Shown here piece by piece: positions 1 to 12,180 of a stretch of 64,000 nt of DNA. Position 1 is the stretch's first letter, and each line of letters starts with the position of its first letter. Made by a program: the position numbers and the translations under genes. Where the stretch lies: the NCBI GenBank assembly GCA_963931925.1, contig OZ007581.1, positions 12,020,192 through 12,084,191 of the forward strand. Reading direction: 5' to 3'. This DNA is from Onchidella celtica (lineage: Eukaryota; Mollusca; Gastropoda; Systellommatophora; Onchidiidae). The notes under the pieces were generated by a model. The model did no database searches, was not told the DNA's origin, and saw nothing but the letters and a program-made list of their open reading frames with translations.

Positions 1-1320
1 CTGTACTTAAATGTTTTACCGTCACTTAAACTGCATGAAATATCGCAAAAGAAAGACAACAGAAAATAAATCAGCCGATTTTAACGATGGCAAGAGGAAA
101 AACGTGGATGTTATGATACAATATACTTTGTTACAATAAAAGAGCCCGTTAATGTTCCAATAAACACCTTTCAATTGTAGGATAATGGATGGCGTTCCTG
201 TATGAAAGAAATCGATTAAATTGTTCAGAATGGGTAATCTTTTTTTTTATCTACTTTCCACTCGAAAATTTTCCGTTTCGTTATTTTACAGCTTCATTGC
301 ATTGGTGAGTTTTACGATTTGACGTTCGTGATTATCTTAATACAGATGAGATCACTGTGGACTGTGCGCCTCAGCATCTATTACATACTGATGATTGTGG
401 TGTCAAGAAAATTACGAGTGTAAACGTACAAGTGCGGTTGGATCAGCTAAGAGTGAGCTCATTCGTCCCATTGTTGTTCATGATAATTCCTGTAATTCAC
501 GAGTAGGCTATATATCTTTACTGACAAAATCGAACGTTCTCTAAATGAACTATAAACTACAGTGCCAAGGTTTTCAACCATGTACTAATTGAAGGCCACG
601 AATTAGATTGTCGCTTTGTACTGGATTCGTGTACAAAGGTCTTTGTATTGCAGTTTTAGCCTCTGTCTTTTGGTTTGTTACTTGGACAGTGTTTAAGCGC
701 ACCCAAAAAATCTTTTAACAGAACATAATTAATTATGCTTTATGTATTAATAAAATGCCTAAATTAGTGCCTTTGACTCTCTCTCGGCCTGGCGGGATTT
801 CAGAAAAAAAAACAACATTGATGCAGTCCTCAAAAATATGTCCCGTGATTTTCAGTCACATCAAGCGAGTGTCAGCACATTGAACAAAACAACATGTTAA
901 CAAGACTCTCCCTTAAAAAATAAACGGCAAAAAAAATAACAATTGAATCTTGGTTTTACAGTACACGTGTCTTTATTGCCTGTCATTGCTAGGTGTACAA
1001 AACTTGGTGTAGCTTGTCCTTTGCATGTTGCCGTGTTGACATCAATCCTGCGAGCACAAAAATAATAATGAATGTACACGTGTGTGCCAGGCACATGGTT
1101 ACAGCTAAATAGACTAAGAAATAAAAAAATGTTTCTCTTCAGGGCCTCATTGAGGCTAGTTACCTTTTGTATCATCAGTCTTTTTATCTCTACCACAAAC
1201 CGGATGCAAAGTTTGAAGCCTATCTTTTCCCTTCATATAACAACAAGCTACCTGCAGTGTTCAGGTCTTGCATGGTCATTCTTGACCGGCCTTACTAAGA
1301 ACCTGTTCAGACAAAACACA
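1..1320. other. No gene recognised
   Basis: AT-rich sequence with short homopolymer runs. Short reading frames exist on both strands but show no recognisable domain, splice context or repeat identity. I see nothing further to annotate here. Confidence 0.5.
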
Positions 1321-1324
1321 ACAT

Positions 1325-2345
1325 TCACAATACTGATTTTACATAGCGGATTTGCAGACTACGAAATCGGCGATTCAATGCAACGCGGTCCTGAGCATGG
1401 CGTTCGACTGTCAGAAAGATCTGTGTCCTAACGAATGTTATCGACCCATCTCTTGTGGACTCTGTTGCTCCTGTTTGCTCCAAGGAAGTCTTCTTTGTAC
1501 ACTTTAGGGGATATAGAATTCGGTGGGCGGTGAGCAACGTGTCCGGAACAATCCATGCGGCGCTGTCTTACAGTGTCCACAACAGTATTCTGCGTTTTTA
1601 GTGCGGCCCATAACCTGTCACTGGACATCCTTTCGGATCTCGATACGCCCAATATGGCTGGTAGGCATCATCTCTCGAAGGCAAGAAATTCCTGTTCATC
1701 ATCATCTGCACTAAGCGTCCACGCCTCGGCACCGTAAATGGCGACTGACAGTATTACACGTTTTAGACTAGCGGTCAGACTTGCCATACTGTTTGTCTCA
1801 GGCTGCCGAAAGAACTGATGGCGACGGGGACTCTGCTCTCCACGTCCTCGGTGTGTGATTGGATCATGGAATCAAAAAACATGAAAGACTCGGCATTTTC
1901 CACAACTCTGTTTTTGACTTTGATGGAGTCGTCATTGGCGTGTGTCGATACTGTCTTATACTCGTCGGCATTAATCTACTGACCCCATGTTCCGCCGGAC
2001 TCAATGAGCTTCTTACTTGCTTCCAGGGGCTTTCCAAAATCAGCTGAGATTAACGTCGTGACAGCTGCAAAGCTGATCTCTGTAATCATTGTGTTTGACA
2101 CTTCATGACAGAATCTAAAAAGATATTGAATAGTGTCGGGGAGAGGATGCAGCCATGTCAGACCCTTACATTCACCAAACATTCGTCACTCTCTTTTCCG
2201 CCAATCGACATTGCAGTCTTCGTATCTCCATGAAGATATTCTGCCAGGTCGAGTATTTGGGCGCAGGCCAACTATGCGCAGCAGCGGCCATAGTGCTTCT
2301 CCCCACACCGTGTCTAAGGCTAACTTGCAGCCCTCTAGAAAACTC
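1325..2345 (-). mobile_element. Degenerate LINE, reverse transcriptase relic
   Basis: Read on the minus strand, three frames in turn give eroded pieces of a non-LTR reverse transcriptase. These are an ALDTVW-like block (RT motif A region) near 2310, a GCILSPTLFNIFL-like block near 2120-2150, then KVKNRVVENAESF, and a C-terminal segment ending near 1330. The order matches the RT palm to thumb of RTE/CR1-type LINEs. Many stops and frame changes make it an old, inactive copy. The 5' part (endonuclease) is absent, as is usual for 5'-truncated LINE insertions. The clade is not certain. Confidence 0.7.
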
Positions 2346-2715
2346 CAGTGACCAGTTTCTCTTATACAAAATGACTTCACATTTTTGGTAATGTCTTTTC
2401 GTCTTAATCTCAGTCACTTCTCCAACACAAGTCAAACGAAAGAATTTCAGCGGTCCATGTGGCTCTTCTCTGTCCATGTTTTCATCGTAAGATCATGGAA
2501 TATGAATATGAAATCTCATGAAAATCAAAGCACATCATTTTAAATTCCATCAAATTTGGCAATAATGAAAGGTGATAAAATATGCATGGAACAGAACACT
2601 CTATAACTGAGTGGAGGTTAGGCTGAAAAGGGGTTCTATTGACAATACACAACCTTATCTCCTCCAAAATGATTGGCGGACATTGTGGAAAGTAAAACTT
2701 TCCCATTCGTCAAAC

Positions 2716-3000
2716 AATTCAAAACCCGACCTCCATCCGGCTGTGAAGTGTCTACAGAATGGTTCTCCACAACAGTGAGGTACTGATGTAACAACTCAAA
2801 GCCCGATCTTCATCCAACTGTAAAGTGTACACAGTCGCTGTTGGGCGCCAAAATGTGATGTAACACCCTCCCTATTGTCATAACAACTCACACCCCGATC
2901 TCCATCCGGCTGTCGGGGCAATGTAATCTGAAATAGCGACTTCCCCGTTGGGGTAACATCCCACAGCTCGATTTCCACCGGGCCGTAGCGTGTACACAAA
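2716..3000. repeat. Imperfect direct repeats, unit about 70-90 bp
   Basis: A segment reading roughly AACAACTCAAAGCCCGATCT followed by CCATCCGGCTGT recurs at about 2716, 2791, 2882 and, more degenerate, 2950. The spacing is uneven (about 75, 91 and 67 bp). Parts of the unit (GTGTACACA, GGGCGCC) also recur. Its origin is unknown; it could be the edge of an old LTR or a young satellite. Confidence 0.55.
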
Positions 3001-5580
3001 GGGTGCCCAACAACTGTCCTTGTTCTTAACTCTAAACTAAATATACTCCCTGATCCTATTCCTTCCTCAATCATCCCACTCCAAAAAAAAAAAAAAAGTT
3101 TCTGCGAAGAATTGTACGATTCAAAGTAATCCTCCCGTACAGAACTCTTTCCCATATTTTATTAATTTCCACTGCAATTTAGTCTGATGATATTTTTAAA
3201 TGTTAAAAAAATGGTTGTTGTTTTTTTCCCGTGAACAAATGAATAATGGACAAAAGAAGAGCCAGTGAGAATTCTCCCTTCGGACAGGAACTGGCAGAAA
3301 TGATGATAAAGATAAAACAGTAAAACCTTATACTAAAAACATTGAGATCACTGGGAATAGCAAACTCTTGGCCACTGTTATTACAACTCCCAAACCCGTG
3401 TAAACATTCAGTCCTGGGGTCACACGGATTTATGGTGCCACACGCATGCAAATTTAGATTGGTTTTTGAAAAGGTGCGGGCCACATGTTATTGCTTTGCC
3501 TAGGTGCCTATAAGGATGTTAAGACGGCCGCTAGAGTCTCTTCCAGACTTTCGGGAATGGAGTGAAAGATTACCAGGAAAAAAATAGTGGACAACAGGAA
3601 AAACAGAGGACACTGGGAAGGATCAGCTAGACTCAGTGGAGAAAGAGAAAAACGCTGCACACAGAAATCCACAATGGGGGTGACTCGCACGGGGTCATGT
3701 TCTGATAGTAAATGGTCGGCGCGGCGATTAACACTCAGAACATGAAATATGCGCCAGACTAAAATGGTGTAAGTCATTATGGTAATAAATATGTCAATGC
3801 GACACTTGGCGATTAGCACTTAGAACATGAAACAGCAAAGCTGTGTGACTCGTTCTTTCATGTCTCTAAGTCATCGAGAAACCGAGAGACGAATTAGGAC
3901 AGAATAAAGTACACCGTCTATCCCGTTCAGTGATGCAATGTCAGACGGCGGAGTGCAGCTGTCAGGTCTATTCCTTATGGTATACTTACCACGAATGGGT
4001 CTATTCAGTCCTTTCCTCTCTTAAGCACATGATACTGATATGCTGTGGATTATATATATTAAAAAAAAGGCCTTTAGAAAAAAAGTCACGAACTTCCCTG
4101 CCACTCAGACAAGATATCCTTAACCCACGTAAAACCCCAGTCGTGGATTGAAGTATAGGTGAACGGAATGCACTATTCAAGGGTTCGCTCTGGTTTGATA
4201 ACAGGTGTTCGTAGTATATTTCTTTAATATTTGATCATTTTCATTATTTTTTCTAACTCTTATTCGTTTAAAATACCTTGGTGTATTTTCTAGAGATAAC
4301 AGGATTCTGGAGCCTTACCTACCCTGATCCTAACAGTATCCTTATGATTAAGGATAAGGACAACGTTTTGGGTAGGTTAAGTGAATGTTGACTGGTTGGT
4401 CGGGATGTGCAAAATCCTTCAAAACAACAACAACAAAAATTGACCTTACAAACGGTTCTCTCCATGCACAGACTACTTGAAGTCGCTGCCGCTAAAATCC
4501 GAATTATCGTTGCTTTGGATACAAATGGACTCACGCGTGTCTCAGCCTCAACCCCCGTGGTCCTTGAGACCTTCATGAAGAACAGACAGAGGCTACTTCA
4601 GCAATGTAGCCTATACTTACGGCTTAATTACCAACCTGTGGCCAATTTCCGAAAATATTACCGTTGCCATTAAGCCTACGAAATACTGTTGTGGCCAATT
4701 AGCTAACCCTAATCTTTTCCCCAAGTGTGTTGTTTTTACAAACATTCATGCCACAGGTAGTATCGTTACAGAATAGTCAACAATATTGTACAGATGCATT
4801 ATTAGAATTAACACCTCTTCAGGGGTAAGCCAGACCAAGGCTGGCGTAGGCTCCACAGATCGGTGGCTTGTCACCAGTCTGAGGCCTAACCTAGAATTGG
4901 TCTGGCTCATCCATTATGCTGACATGTAGAGTGATCTTACAGTTTCTTTGTGAGGTGAAGGGCGAAACCCTCCAAGCAGATACACCGGACCAGTGAACAG
5001 AATTCTCATGGAGTTCAGACAAAAATGGTAAACAAATGGTCACGCGAGTCCAGTTCAATTTCGGCGGGCCTCATAATAAGTAGTTGAAACAAGAATAAAA
5101 AAATTGCCGATACTGTAAGAATGCGTAATGGCTTGTTCCAAGAGTTAACAGTGCTTTCTGCTAAATGTTTTTTTTTTTTTTTTAAAGAGTTAGATTTTAC
5201 TAGAATTGTGAGATCCAGCCAAGAGAAAAATGCAACTAAATTTTAAATCTAATATTTCACATTCAACACTTATGATAAGTCTTAGCATCTGTCAGTTTTC
5301 ACATTGGCTTGCCAATGGAAGGACCGACGGCTCACCAAGGTTGGGCTATACTTAGGGCATCAGCTGGTCTTAATACAGCCCTGTCTATATGAAAAGAATG
5401 TAAATGGGTGTCGTGCAATGCAGTATCATCCAATAGTTACTGGAGACCTGGAGTGTTGCCTATCGAGTGAGTGTGTGCGGCTTTGCCTTATTGTACCCTC
5501 CTGTGTTAATTCATTAATAAACTTGTCGTTTCCACCGTTGAACGGATCCTGTGACTTTGATTTACAAGTAGTCGTGCCAG
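3000..5580. other. No gene recognised; small duplications only
   Basis: Mostly AT-rich sequence. A duplicated segment of about 85 bp spacing (GCGATTAACACTCAGAACAT near 3721 and a variant near 3805) and an inverted repeat at 4838-4909 are the only structures seen. Reading frames up to about 100 codons show no domain. Confidence 0.4.
4838..4909. repeat. Inverted repeat, possible MITE or SINE stem
   Basis: AGCCAGACCAA on the left is matched by TTGGTCTGGCT about 60 bp to the right, giving a stem of about 11 bp around a loop containing TCTGAGGCCTAAC. Neither target-site duplication nor tail is clear. A foldback element or a chance palindrome are both possible. Confidence 0.35.
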
Positions 5581-5639
5581 TTAGGTTTTGTAGGGGAGCG
5601 GTCGACTACCATCGATTTCAAGTGCTGTAAATACATCAG
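5581..5639 (-). CDS. Possible second exon of the cysteine-rich peptide gene
   Basis: On the minus strand an acceptor (TCTGTCGCAG) at 5643-5640 is followed by a short open exon that accepts the phase-1 donor of the upstream exon and ends in TAA after about 19 codons (ADVFTALEIDGSRPLPYKT). The polypyrimidine tract is weak, so this is only the nearest phase-compatible candidate. A longer intron leading to another exon is equally possible. Confidence 0.25.
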
Positions 5640-5797
5640 CTGCGACAGATTAATATTTTCACAGTGTGACATGCTAAGCTTTTGACGTAAAGAAAAAAAA
5701 TAGCAGCACAACTTTTGTGACGTGAAATAAAACGAATAAACCATGTCATATTCGTGAGCTGATTATGTATTGCTTTGAGCCCCTCCACGGATCTCAC

Positions 5798-5966
5798 CTG
5801 GTCCTTTGGTACACTTGTCATCGCAGATCATGGGACACGAAAAACCTCCCGCACGACCAGATGACGCCATGCAGCCCCTCAAACATGTCTCTACGCACTT
5901 CCCACGAACTAACGTTGTCGCAGCCAGCAAGAACGTCATTAAGATACCAAGTAGAGCACTTTTCAT
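5798..5966 (-). CDS. Small secreted cysteine-rich peptide, first coding exon
   Basis: The start codon opens a clear signal peptide (MKSALLGILMTFLLAATTLV, charged start then a hydrophobic core) with cleavage expected after LVRG. The mature part carries six cysteines spaced C-x3-C-x3-C-x11-C-x3-C-x3-C, a symmetric pattern suggesting two short helices pinned by three disulfides. The exon ends at a good donor (CCAG then GTGAGAT) after 56 codons plus one base, so the peptide continues into a further exon. Reading straight through the donor gives only ten further residues, which are probably intronic. I do not recognise the family. Secretion and the Cys pattern are seen directly; a defence, signalling or venom-like role cannot be assigned from this alone. 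Confidence 0.6.
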
Positions 5967-8860
5967 CTGTTGATGGTGGAATACAGAAATGGTTTCCAGT
6001 TAAGGGGGTGGGGGGGGGGGGGGGTTACGGGTCCTGAGAGTGATATTCTAATCAACACACAGTAGGCAATTTTAACTTCCATATTTGAATTCAGAATGTC
6101 CAAATTAGTGGAGAAAAGTACAATAAAAAATACCTGGACTTATTGGTTGCCATGGTAACGCCGCTATCTTGAATTTCGCCTCCATGTAAACAGCTATTTT
6201 AAAACATAAAGGCTCCGTCATTTTTCGACAAATGATCTTGAAATTTGGTATGCTTATATTTCAATACATAATAAAGATATACTAGTATTTGTATTTGGAT
6301 ATCTTTAATAGATGTTTTTTTTAAGAACGTCTGAAAATTGTGTACAGCGCGTAAGCATTTTTTTTTTGGGATTTTTCACCACAAAAATGATAGATTTCTC
6401 ATAAACTATAAAAGATACTCAAACGTGGATACTAATGTTTTTAGTGCACAATATAAAGATGCTATACTGCAATTTTCATCGAAATCCAACAAAATATAAA
6501 AAAGTAGTTAGAAAATTAACGTAAAAAAAAAGTCAGTTTTGAGAAAAACGCGTTTGAAAATTTGCAAAGATTTTTTTGGCTGAAAAAAGTGTCGGAATGT
6601 TTACCAAATGTCTCAATATATTCCTGCCTGGTAAGCAGGTCCACCCTCCTCTGCTGCCTTCTCCTAACGTTCTTTTTCTCTGGCTGCTGCCAGAACCTTT
6701 TTCCTCTTGTTGGCAATTTGCTGTTGCCGGAGGGTACCCTTGAAGAGCCCTTTCGATCATATTTTACCCGACCCTCTCCCATGAAAGTCTTGTTTCTTAT
6801 TTATGGAAAAAGGCTTAACTAGGTCAAATGAGTATCAAAATGCAAATAGAAATGGCTGAACCTTCCGAAAATCGACAAAAGCAAGAATCGACATTTTGAG
6901 CCAAAAACTCGATTTCAGGACCGATCTCCTTCTCCCTTAAGTTGTGACCAAAAAAGAAAAACAAAAGTAAAAGAAAAAAAAGTTTGTATTTCCAGGAGTC
7001 CCGTGTCAAATACAAACAGCAACAACAAGAGCAATAGAACGATACAATAGATAAAAAAATAGACCAAAAAAAATCGAACTCTCTGACGTTATGGGATTAA
7101 GGGAAAAAAAAAAAATACAGAAAGACAAAAATATGTGTGTTTGTCTAAAATGATATAACAATTTTTTACAAAATAAATTGAACTACCCGGTATGCAATCA
7201 TAATTTTTCTTGTCAGAAGCCTAAAGTTCAGCTGTTTCGAAACCGCTAGCACTATTTGAGGGTGACACGACACATAATTTACCAGAAGTTTGGTGTTAAA
7301 GAAACATGAAAAGTACACCTATACATAAATTGATTCTGCTTGCAGAATTACGTTGGCATAGGAGATTATCATTTTATTACTTACTTTGCTGAAAGATGAT
7401 AAACCTTCTGAACTCTGTTGCCGAGGAAATGATCTAGATGGAGACGGCAAAGATTAATTAGACAAAAGCATCGACAACGAAATATTTATTTTAGTCTAGT
7501 GCTTTTTTTTTTTATATATATACTATATATGTGATGCAGTGTGATATTATTACCTCTGAATGGCAGCCAAGTAGGAAAATAAACATAGAATAATGTCGAA
7601 GAATACGCCAAAAAAGTCTAAAATGTTGTGGGGCGGTAATAAAATAATGACATTTTATTTCGTTTTGAAAAAAAAACAACAACATGAATTTGAATGGCAG
7701 CCCTTGCGGTAAATGCCGCACAAATAAAGTGTCTGATCACACCTCCAGGTCGGTGTGGTCTCAAGATGTCTGACAGCAGTACTTAACACCAGATTTATTA
7801 CTGGTATAGACTGTGTGAATGAAACTGACAGGGAAGGGAGGCAGGCGTCTGGGCAGATTGTATATTCTGCAGTAGTTTTAGTGTCTTCATGACTTGAGTG
7901 TAGAAAATCACATCGGCACATTACGGTCATTGTGTTGGGAAGAAGCAAGACGATAGACACTACAATAGAATGATAGAAAGAGACACTAACAGAAGCTCCC
8001 ACCAACCATCTGCTGTCTTCGTGACAGATGAGCGGGTATTTGGTGGATAAGACAAGGGGTGGTGACATTGGCGTTGCGTGTGTTGGCAGCTTCCGGGGTA
8101 AGGCAAGTATTGCGCTGCCCCTCCCCTCCCTCAACCCCCCGTCTTTCGACCGTTAGCACTTCCACCAGTCCAATATTGAACCCCTGATCCCCGAAGCAAA
8201 AATGTACTGTAATTTGACTTAAAAAAAAAAAAATTTCCCGATTAAACGCAATTAATGCTAATATAGTCAAATTTATTTAAAATTGTCTGGTTTTAGTTTG
8301 TACACATTTTTCAATAACAGTATTGAAATGTCTCACAACTGACAGTATCACTAGTTTGCTCAGACGTTCTTGACTCACCGATCTCTGATACTTTTTGATT
8401 AGTTTCACTTTGAGCAACTTCGTTCACAACTGGCAAAATTGACATAGCTATAGTTGGAAAAGAGTCTTAAAATCACAACAAAGTTTGACAAACTCTTTTG
8501 CAGCTTCCACTTGTGTATCTACCGAAGCAAGTTTAAAGCTGTCTAGTTAGCAATCTATTTATCGGGATTGACTTCCTTATACAAGACATTCATCTCCGAC
8601 AGATCTTAATTTAGCCATCGGGTTGTTGCCGCATGTACAACTAATGGAGTGCATAATATATGTCATAATAAATACAACGTGTAACATTAGTTTCTGGAAA
8701 TATTTGTAGTTAAATAATGTCATTCTGGGCAGAAAAGCTTTACTATGCTTTTGAAGGATTACTTTAGGCGTGAGGTGGATTTCAAAATTGACGCAACGCA
8801 GCTGTCAGTGTCACACACGTCACGGAGACAGGGCAGGTTAGAGAGTAAAGAGTAGCGAGG
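5967..8860. other. No gene recognised; homopolymer-rich
   Basis: Contains a poly-G tract near 6004-6024, several A/T runs and otherwise unassigned sequence. Minus-strand reading frames near 7655-8270 lack any domain or splice context I trust. Confidence 0.4.
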
Positions 8861-8986
8861 ATATAGAGTAGTGGTGGGCACGGTTCCGACACCAGTGTCG
8901 AGACTCCTTGGGTACTGACCTTCGCCTTGAGTACCCGACACCCAACACCAGCGGCGGCTCTCTACTTTTCCTTCTCTTTATCGCTG

Positions 8987-9007
8987 CTTGAACCTTGAAC
9001 CTTGAAC
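8987..9007 (-). repeat. Heptamer tail of the RTE LINE
   Basis: Three copies of CTTGAAC (GTTCAAG on the LINE strand) begin directly after the stop codon of the LINE reading frame. RTE-clade LINEs often end in a short tandem repeat instead of poly-A, so this marks the 3' end of the copy, with almost no 3' UTR. Confidence 0.75.
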
Positions 9008-10186
9008 CTAGGCGTTGTCCCTCCACTGCAGGATGTAGCCCTCTGACAATGCCTTCCATTTGCTTCGATCTTGCGCACTCCTTGTCCAGGTCGCACCCTC
9101 TGTTCTTGTGATGTCGTCTCTCCATCGTCCTACTGGCCGTCCTCGTGATCTTCTCCCCGTCCTCGGTCTCCACTCTGTGCATCTTTTTGTCCATCTGTTA
9201 TCTTGTGTCCTGGCTAGGTGTCCTGCCCATCTCCATTTTAGTCTGAGAGCCATTTTCACCAAGTCCGTAACATTTGTTTGTTTTCGTATTTCCGTGTGTG
9301 GTACTTTGTCTTGTAGCTTTATATTTAGCATTTTTCTTTCCATTGCTCTTTGGGTGGTTCTTAGTTTCGTGGTGATCTGTCTTGACATGGTCCATGTCTG
9401 GCATCCATATGTGATCGTGGGGATTACGCATTGGTTGAACACTTTTCTCTTGAGGGATATTGGTATGTCTTTATTTTGGAAAATTTCTCTGTACCTTCCA
9501 AAGCAGCTCCATCCTGCTCTTACTCTTGCACTCACTTCACAGCTTGTTTGATTTTCCATTTGAATTGTTTGGCCGAGGTATTTGTATTGGTTTACTCTTT
9601 CAATTACTTTATTTTCCACTTTTATATCTTCATCTGTTTCATAATTTGTCATATATTTCGTTTTGTCTTTATGTATCTTCAGTCCGACCTTTTTACTGTG
9701 TTTGTTTAGTATGTTCAGGTTCTTCTCCATTTGCTTTGTGTCTCCCGTGCACAGTGCCACATCGTCTGCGAACCTAAGGTCTTTCAGCTGTTCTCCATCA
9801 ATATTTATTCCAAGTTCCAGACCTGATGATTTGAAAATTTCTTCTATTGCTGCTGTAAATAGTTTAGGTGATATTGGATCTCCCTGTCTCACTCCTCTTT
9901 CTACGTTGAATGTTTCTGACACGTGGTTGTCTATGTGTACTCTGGCTTTGGCGTCTTTGTATATGTTTTCTAGCAATTTCACATAAGTCTCTTGCATATT
10001 GATTTTTCTTAGAGCTTCGGTGATGGCAAAATGTTCAATAGAATCGAAGGCTTTCTCATAATCGATGAAACCTACACACAGTTTTATGTTATATTCTTGA
10101 CATTTCTCGATTGTTTGTCTGAGGGCCTGTATGTGGTCTGCTGTCGAGTATCTTTTTCTTAATTTACAATTAATACGTGTAGACAT
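9008..10186 (-). mobile_element. RTE-clade LINE, 5'-truncated, open RT frame
   Basis: A 392-codon frame encodes most of a non-LTR reverse transcriptase. KAFDSIEH at about residues 45-52 is motif A, RGVRQGDPISPKLF at 97-110 is motif B, and LRFADDVAL at 137-145 holds the catalytic FADD. Then come a thumb with KYLGQTIQ and a basic C-terminus with WAGHLAR, TEWRPRTGR and GRWRDDI. This is the RTE signature. The apurinic endonuclease and the RT N-terminus are missing, so the copy is 5'-truncated at about 10175-10190. The frame is otherwise uninterrupted, so the insertion is fairly young. It lies inside the hAT element at 8869-10823 and shares its family with the fragment at 37193-37398. Confidence 0.88.
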
Positions 10187-10831
10187 TACATTACTAATGT
10201 TTTAATATTTAGAGAAGTAGTTCTCCGGCCCCCCCCCCCCCGGACTACAGCAATGGACCAGTGCCCCGCACCAACCAGGAGACAGCAAATTGAAGTTTGA
10301 CTGTTTACCTTCGCATAATGCAAATTTTCAGTGTCAGTACCGGGGTATTGTCTCGGAGTGGACACTAGGGAAGTGATGGAGTCATGGCGTCCCTTCCTCG
10401 AGGTCAGCGTCGACACCAGTGTGGGAACCTTTCAGCAGGGACAATAGACCATTTTAATTTACCGTCCTCCATATCACGTGATTTGTAAACAAAATGGCGG
10501 CGTGTAGGGCGGAAGCGGTGGACAACGGTCGAACGATGCCATCCTGTTGTTGGGGACCCAACTGTTCAACCCGTTACGTGCTGGTTCTGGCATAAAAATG
10601 CATCTTTGCTTTGAATGTGCACATTTTCAGATGCCATCATCAAGGCAAGTTGAGGTTTTTGCCCTACACGGTGCTTTTCGATGCCGTGCGGCTCCCCGCA
10701 AACAACCGTAACGCGGAAGTTGAAAAGGTCTATACTAAAACCAGTGTCGGCTCCAGGGAGAAGATTATGGTGTCGGAGTCAGAATCGGCGACACTGAAAA
10801 AATGGTGGTGCCGGCCAGCCCTACTATAGAT

Positions 10832-11815
10832 CCGATCATTGCAACTTGGTGAAACTATGAATTTATTTATGGAACACTCAAACATCGGTTTCCTCAAATG
10901 AGAAATCACATCATCAATAAGCGTTATGTAATTACACAAGAATTACTGGTGGATTCTATGGCTGGCATTAGCCAGAAGAATATAATAAAATGTTACCGGG
11001 CGACCTTTATTTGCATGCTCTTTCATGTTGAAAAACTATGAAGACGTAGAGTGTTCGGTCTTTGGGAGATTTTCTGTGTGACGGGAAGAGGGGGGGGGGG
11101 GGGACTTTTTTTCATTTTCTTTTGACATTTTGCGCCCGGGCACAACCGCCCCTGTGACCCCACCCATGCCTACGCCAAGACATAAAGTCAAAATTTTGCA
11201 AAAAGAAAAATTTGTATGTAGCAAAGCCTCTTTCCGCCAAATTTTGACTTTGCCTATATCCTTGCTGTGACCCCACAGTTCTTCTGTGGTTTTTAAAATA
11301 TTACGCCATGGGGTGATGATAATGGAAAAGGTGGCGTGTTGGAGGTTTGGAGCAGAAAAATATAATTTATTTACCACCCTGTCGTACTTTAATATGTTTT
11401 CTATAACGGCTTTCGTCGTAAGTATGAAGGATAAAACATCAAACTGAACAATAAAACATGTGAACCGTCTCTTAAATTATCCAGAACAACGTCTGTAGAA
11501 CTATATCAAAATCAATAGAACAACGTTTCTCCTCACACTTTTGGTTTGTTAGGAACTTCCCCTTGACATCGCGTAATGCAAATTCAAAATACGAGCCAAT
11601 GCAGTTTATATGCAAAGTATTATCAGCAAATATGATCATTGACTAACAGCTGTGGCGTTTGTTTCCAAAGATAGTAGAAATATATTGTAAATATGTGTAA
11701 TAAAAAAAAATAATGTAATAAAAATATATCACTAGAAGAATTAAGTACGCTTGAACAGGGAGTGAACATTGAAAAAAAAATTAAAAAACAACAACGAAAA
11801 AACAGACAGGTAGAC
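10832..11815. other. No gene recognised
   Basis: Contains a poly-G tract near 11091-11103 and AT-rich stretches. No domain, splice or repeat structure was found. Confidence 0.4.
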
Positions 11816-11816
11816 A

Positions 11817-11819
11817 GAC

Positions 11820-11861
<42 letters not shown>

Positions 11862-11940
11862 GCTATTAGATAGATAGATAGTAAGGCTATATAACAGCGC
11901 CTTGGACCTATGAAGCGAAAAATCTCTCTCTCTCTCTCTT

Positions 11941-12001
<61 letters not shown>

Positions 12002-12180
12002 GTGTCCCTCTCTCTCTTTGTCTGTCTGTCTCTCTCTCTTTCTCTCTCTTTTTGTCTCTCCCTCTCACTCTCTCTCTCTGTGTCTCTCTCTCTTTCTTTG
12101 TCTCTCTCTCTCTTTCTAACTATCTATGTATCTATCTATGTATCTATCTCTCTATCTGCCTATCTATCTGTCTGTCTTTC
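11817..12180. repeat. Composite microsatellite: GATA, then CT, then TATC
   Basis: About 11817-11880 is (GATA)n, about 11920-12118 is a degenerate (CT)n polypyrimidine tract, and about 12119-12180 is (TATC)n with TCTGTCTG. The outer arms are inverse complements (AGACAGACAGATAGATAG on the left, its complement on the right), so single strands could fold into a hairpin of roughly 70-bp arms around the CT loop. Long frames of Ser/Leu or Arg/Glu repeats read here are artefacts of the repeat. Confidence 0.85.

Larger units (their letters stand above)
8869..10823. mobile_element. Non-autonomous hAT-like DNA transposon, split by an RTE LINE
   Basis: The left end TAGTGGTGGGCACGG and the inverse of the right end, TAGGGCTGGCCGGCACC, are imperfect terminal inverted repeats of hAT type. 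They are flanked by an 8-bp duplication, ATATAGAG at 8861-8868 and CTATAGAT at 10824-10831, identical at 6 of 8 positions. Subterminal motifs such as ACACCAGTGT recur near both ends (about 8894, 10408 and 10741), as is usual for hAT. About 0.77 kb is hAT sequence; the rest is an inserted LINE. No transposase is readable. A short cysteine-bearing frame near 10535 (MPSCCWGPNCSTR) is faintly THAP-like but too short to call. Confidence 0.65.

Noticed and set aside
5304-5630. 108-codon plus-strand frame with several cysteines
   Set aside because: No signal peptide, domain or splice context, and it overlaps a possible exon on the other strand.
9060-9986. Several plus-strand frames rich in Phe, Cys and Ser
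   Set aside because: Antisense of the RTE reverse transcriptase.
10440-10600. Possible THAP-type zinc finger start (MPSCCWGPNCSTR)
   Set aside because: Only about a dozen residues are suggestive, with no downstream C-x2-H or AVPTIF-like box.
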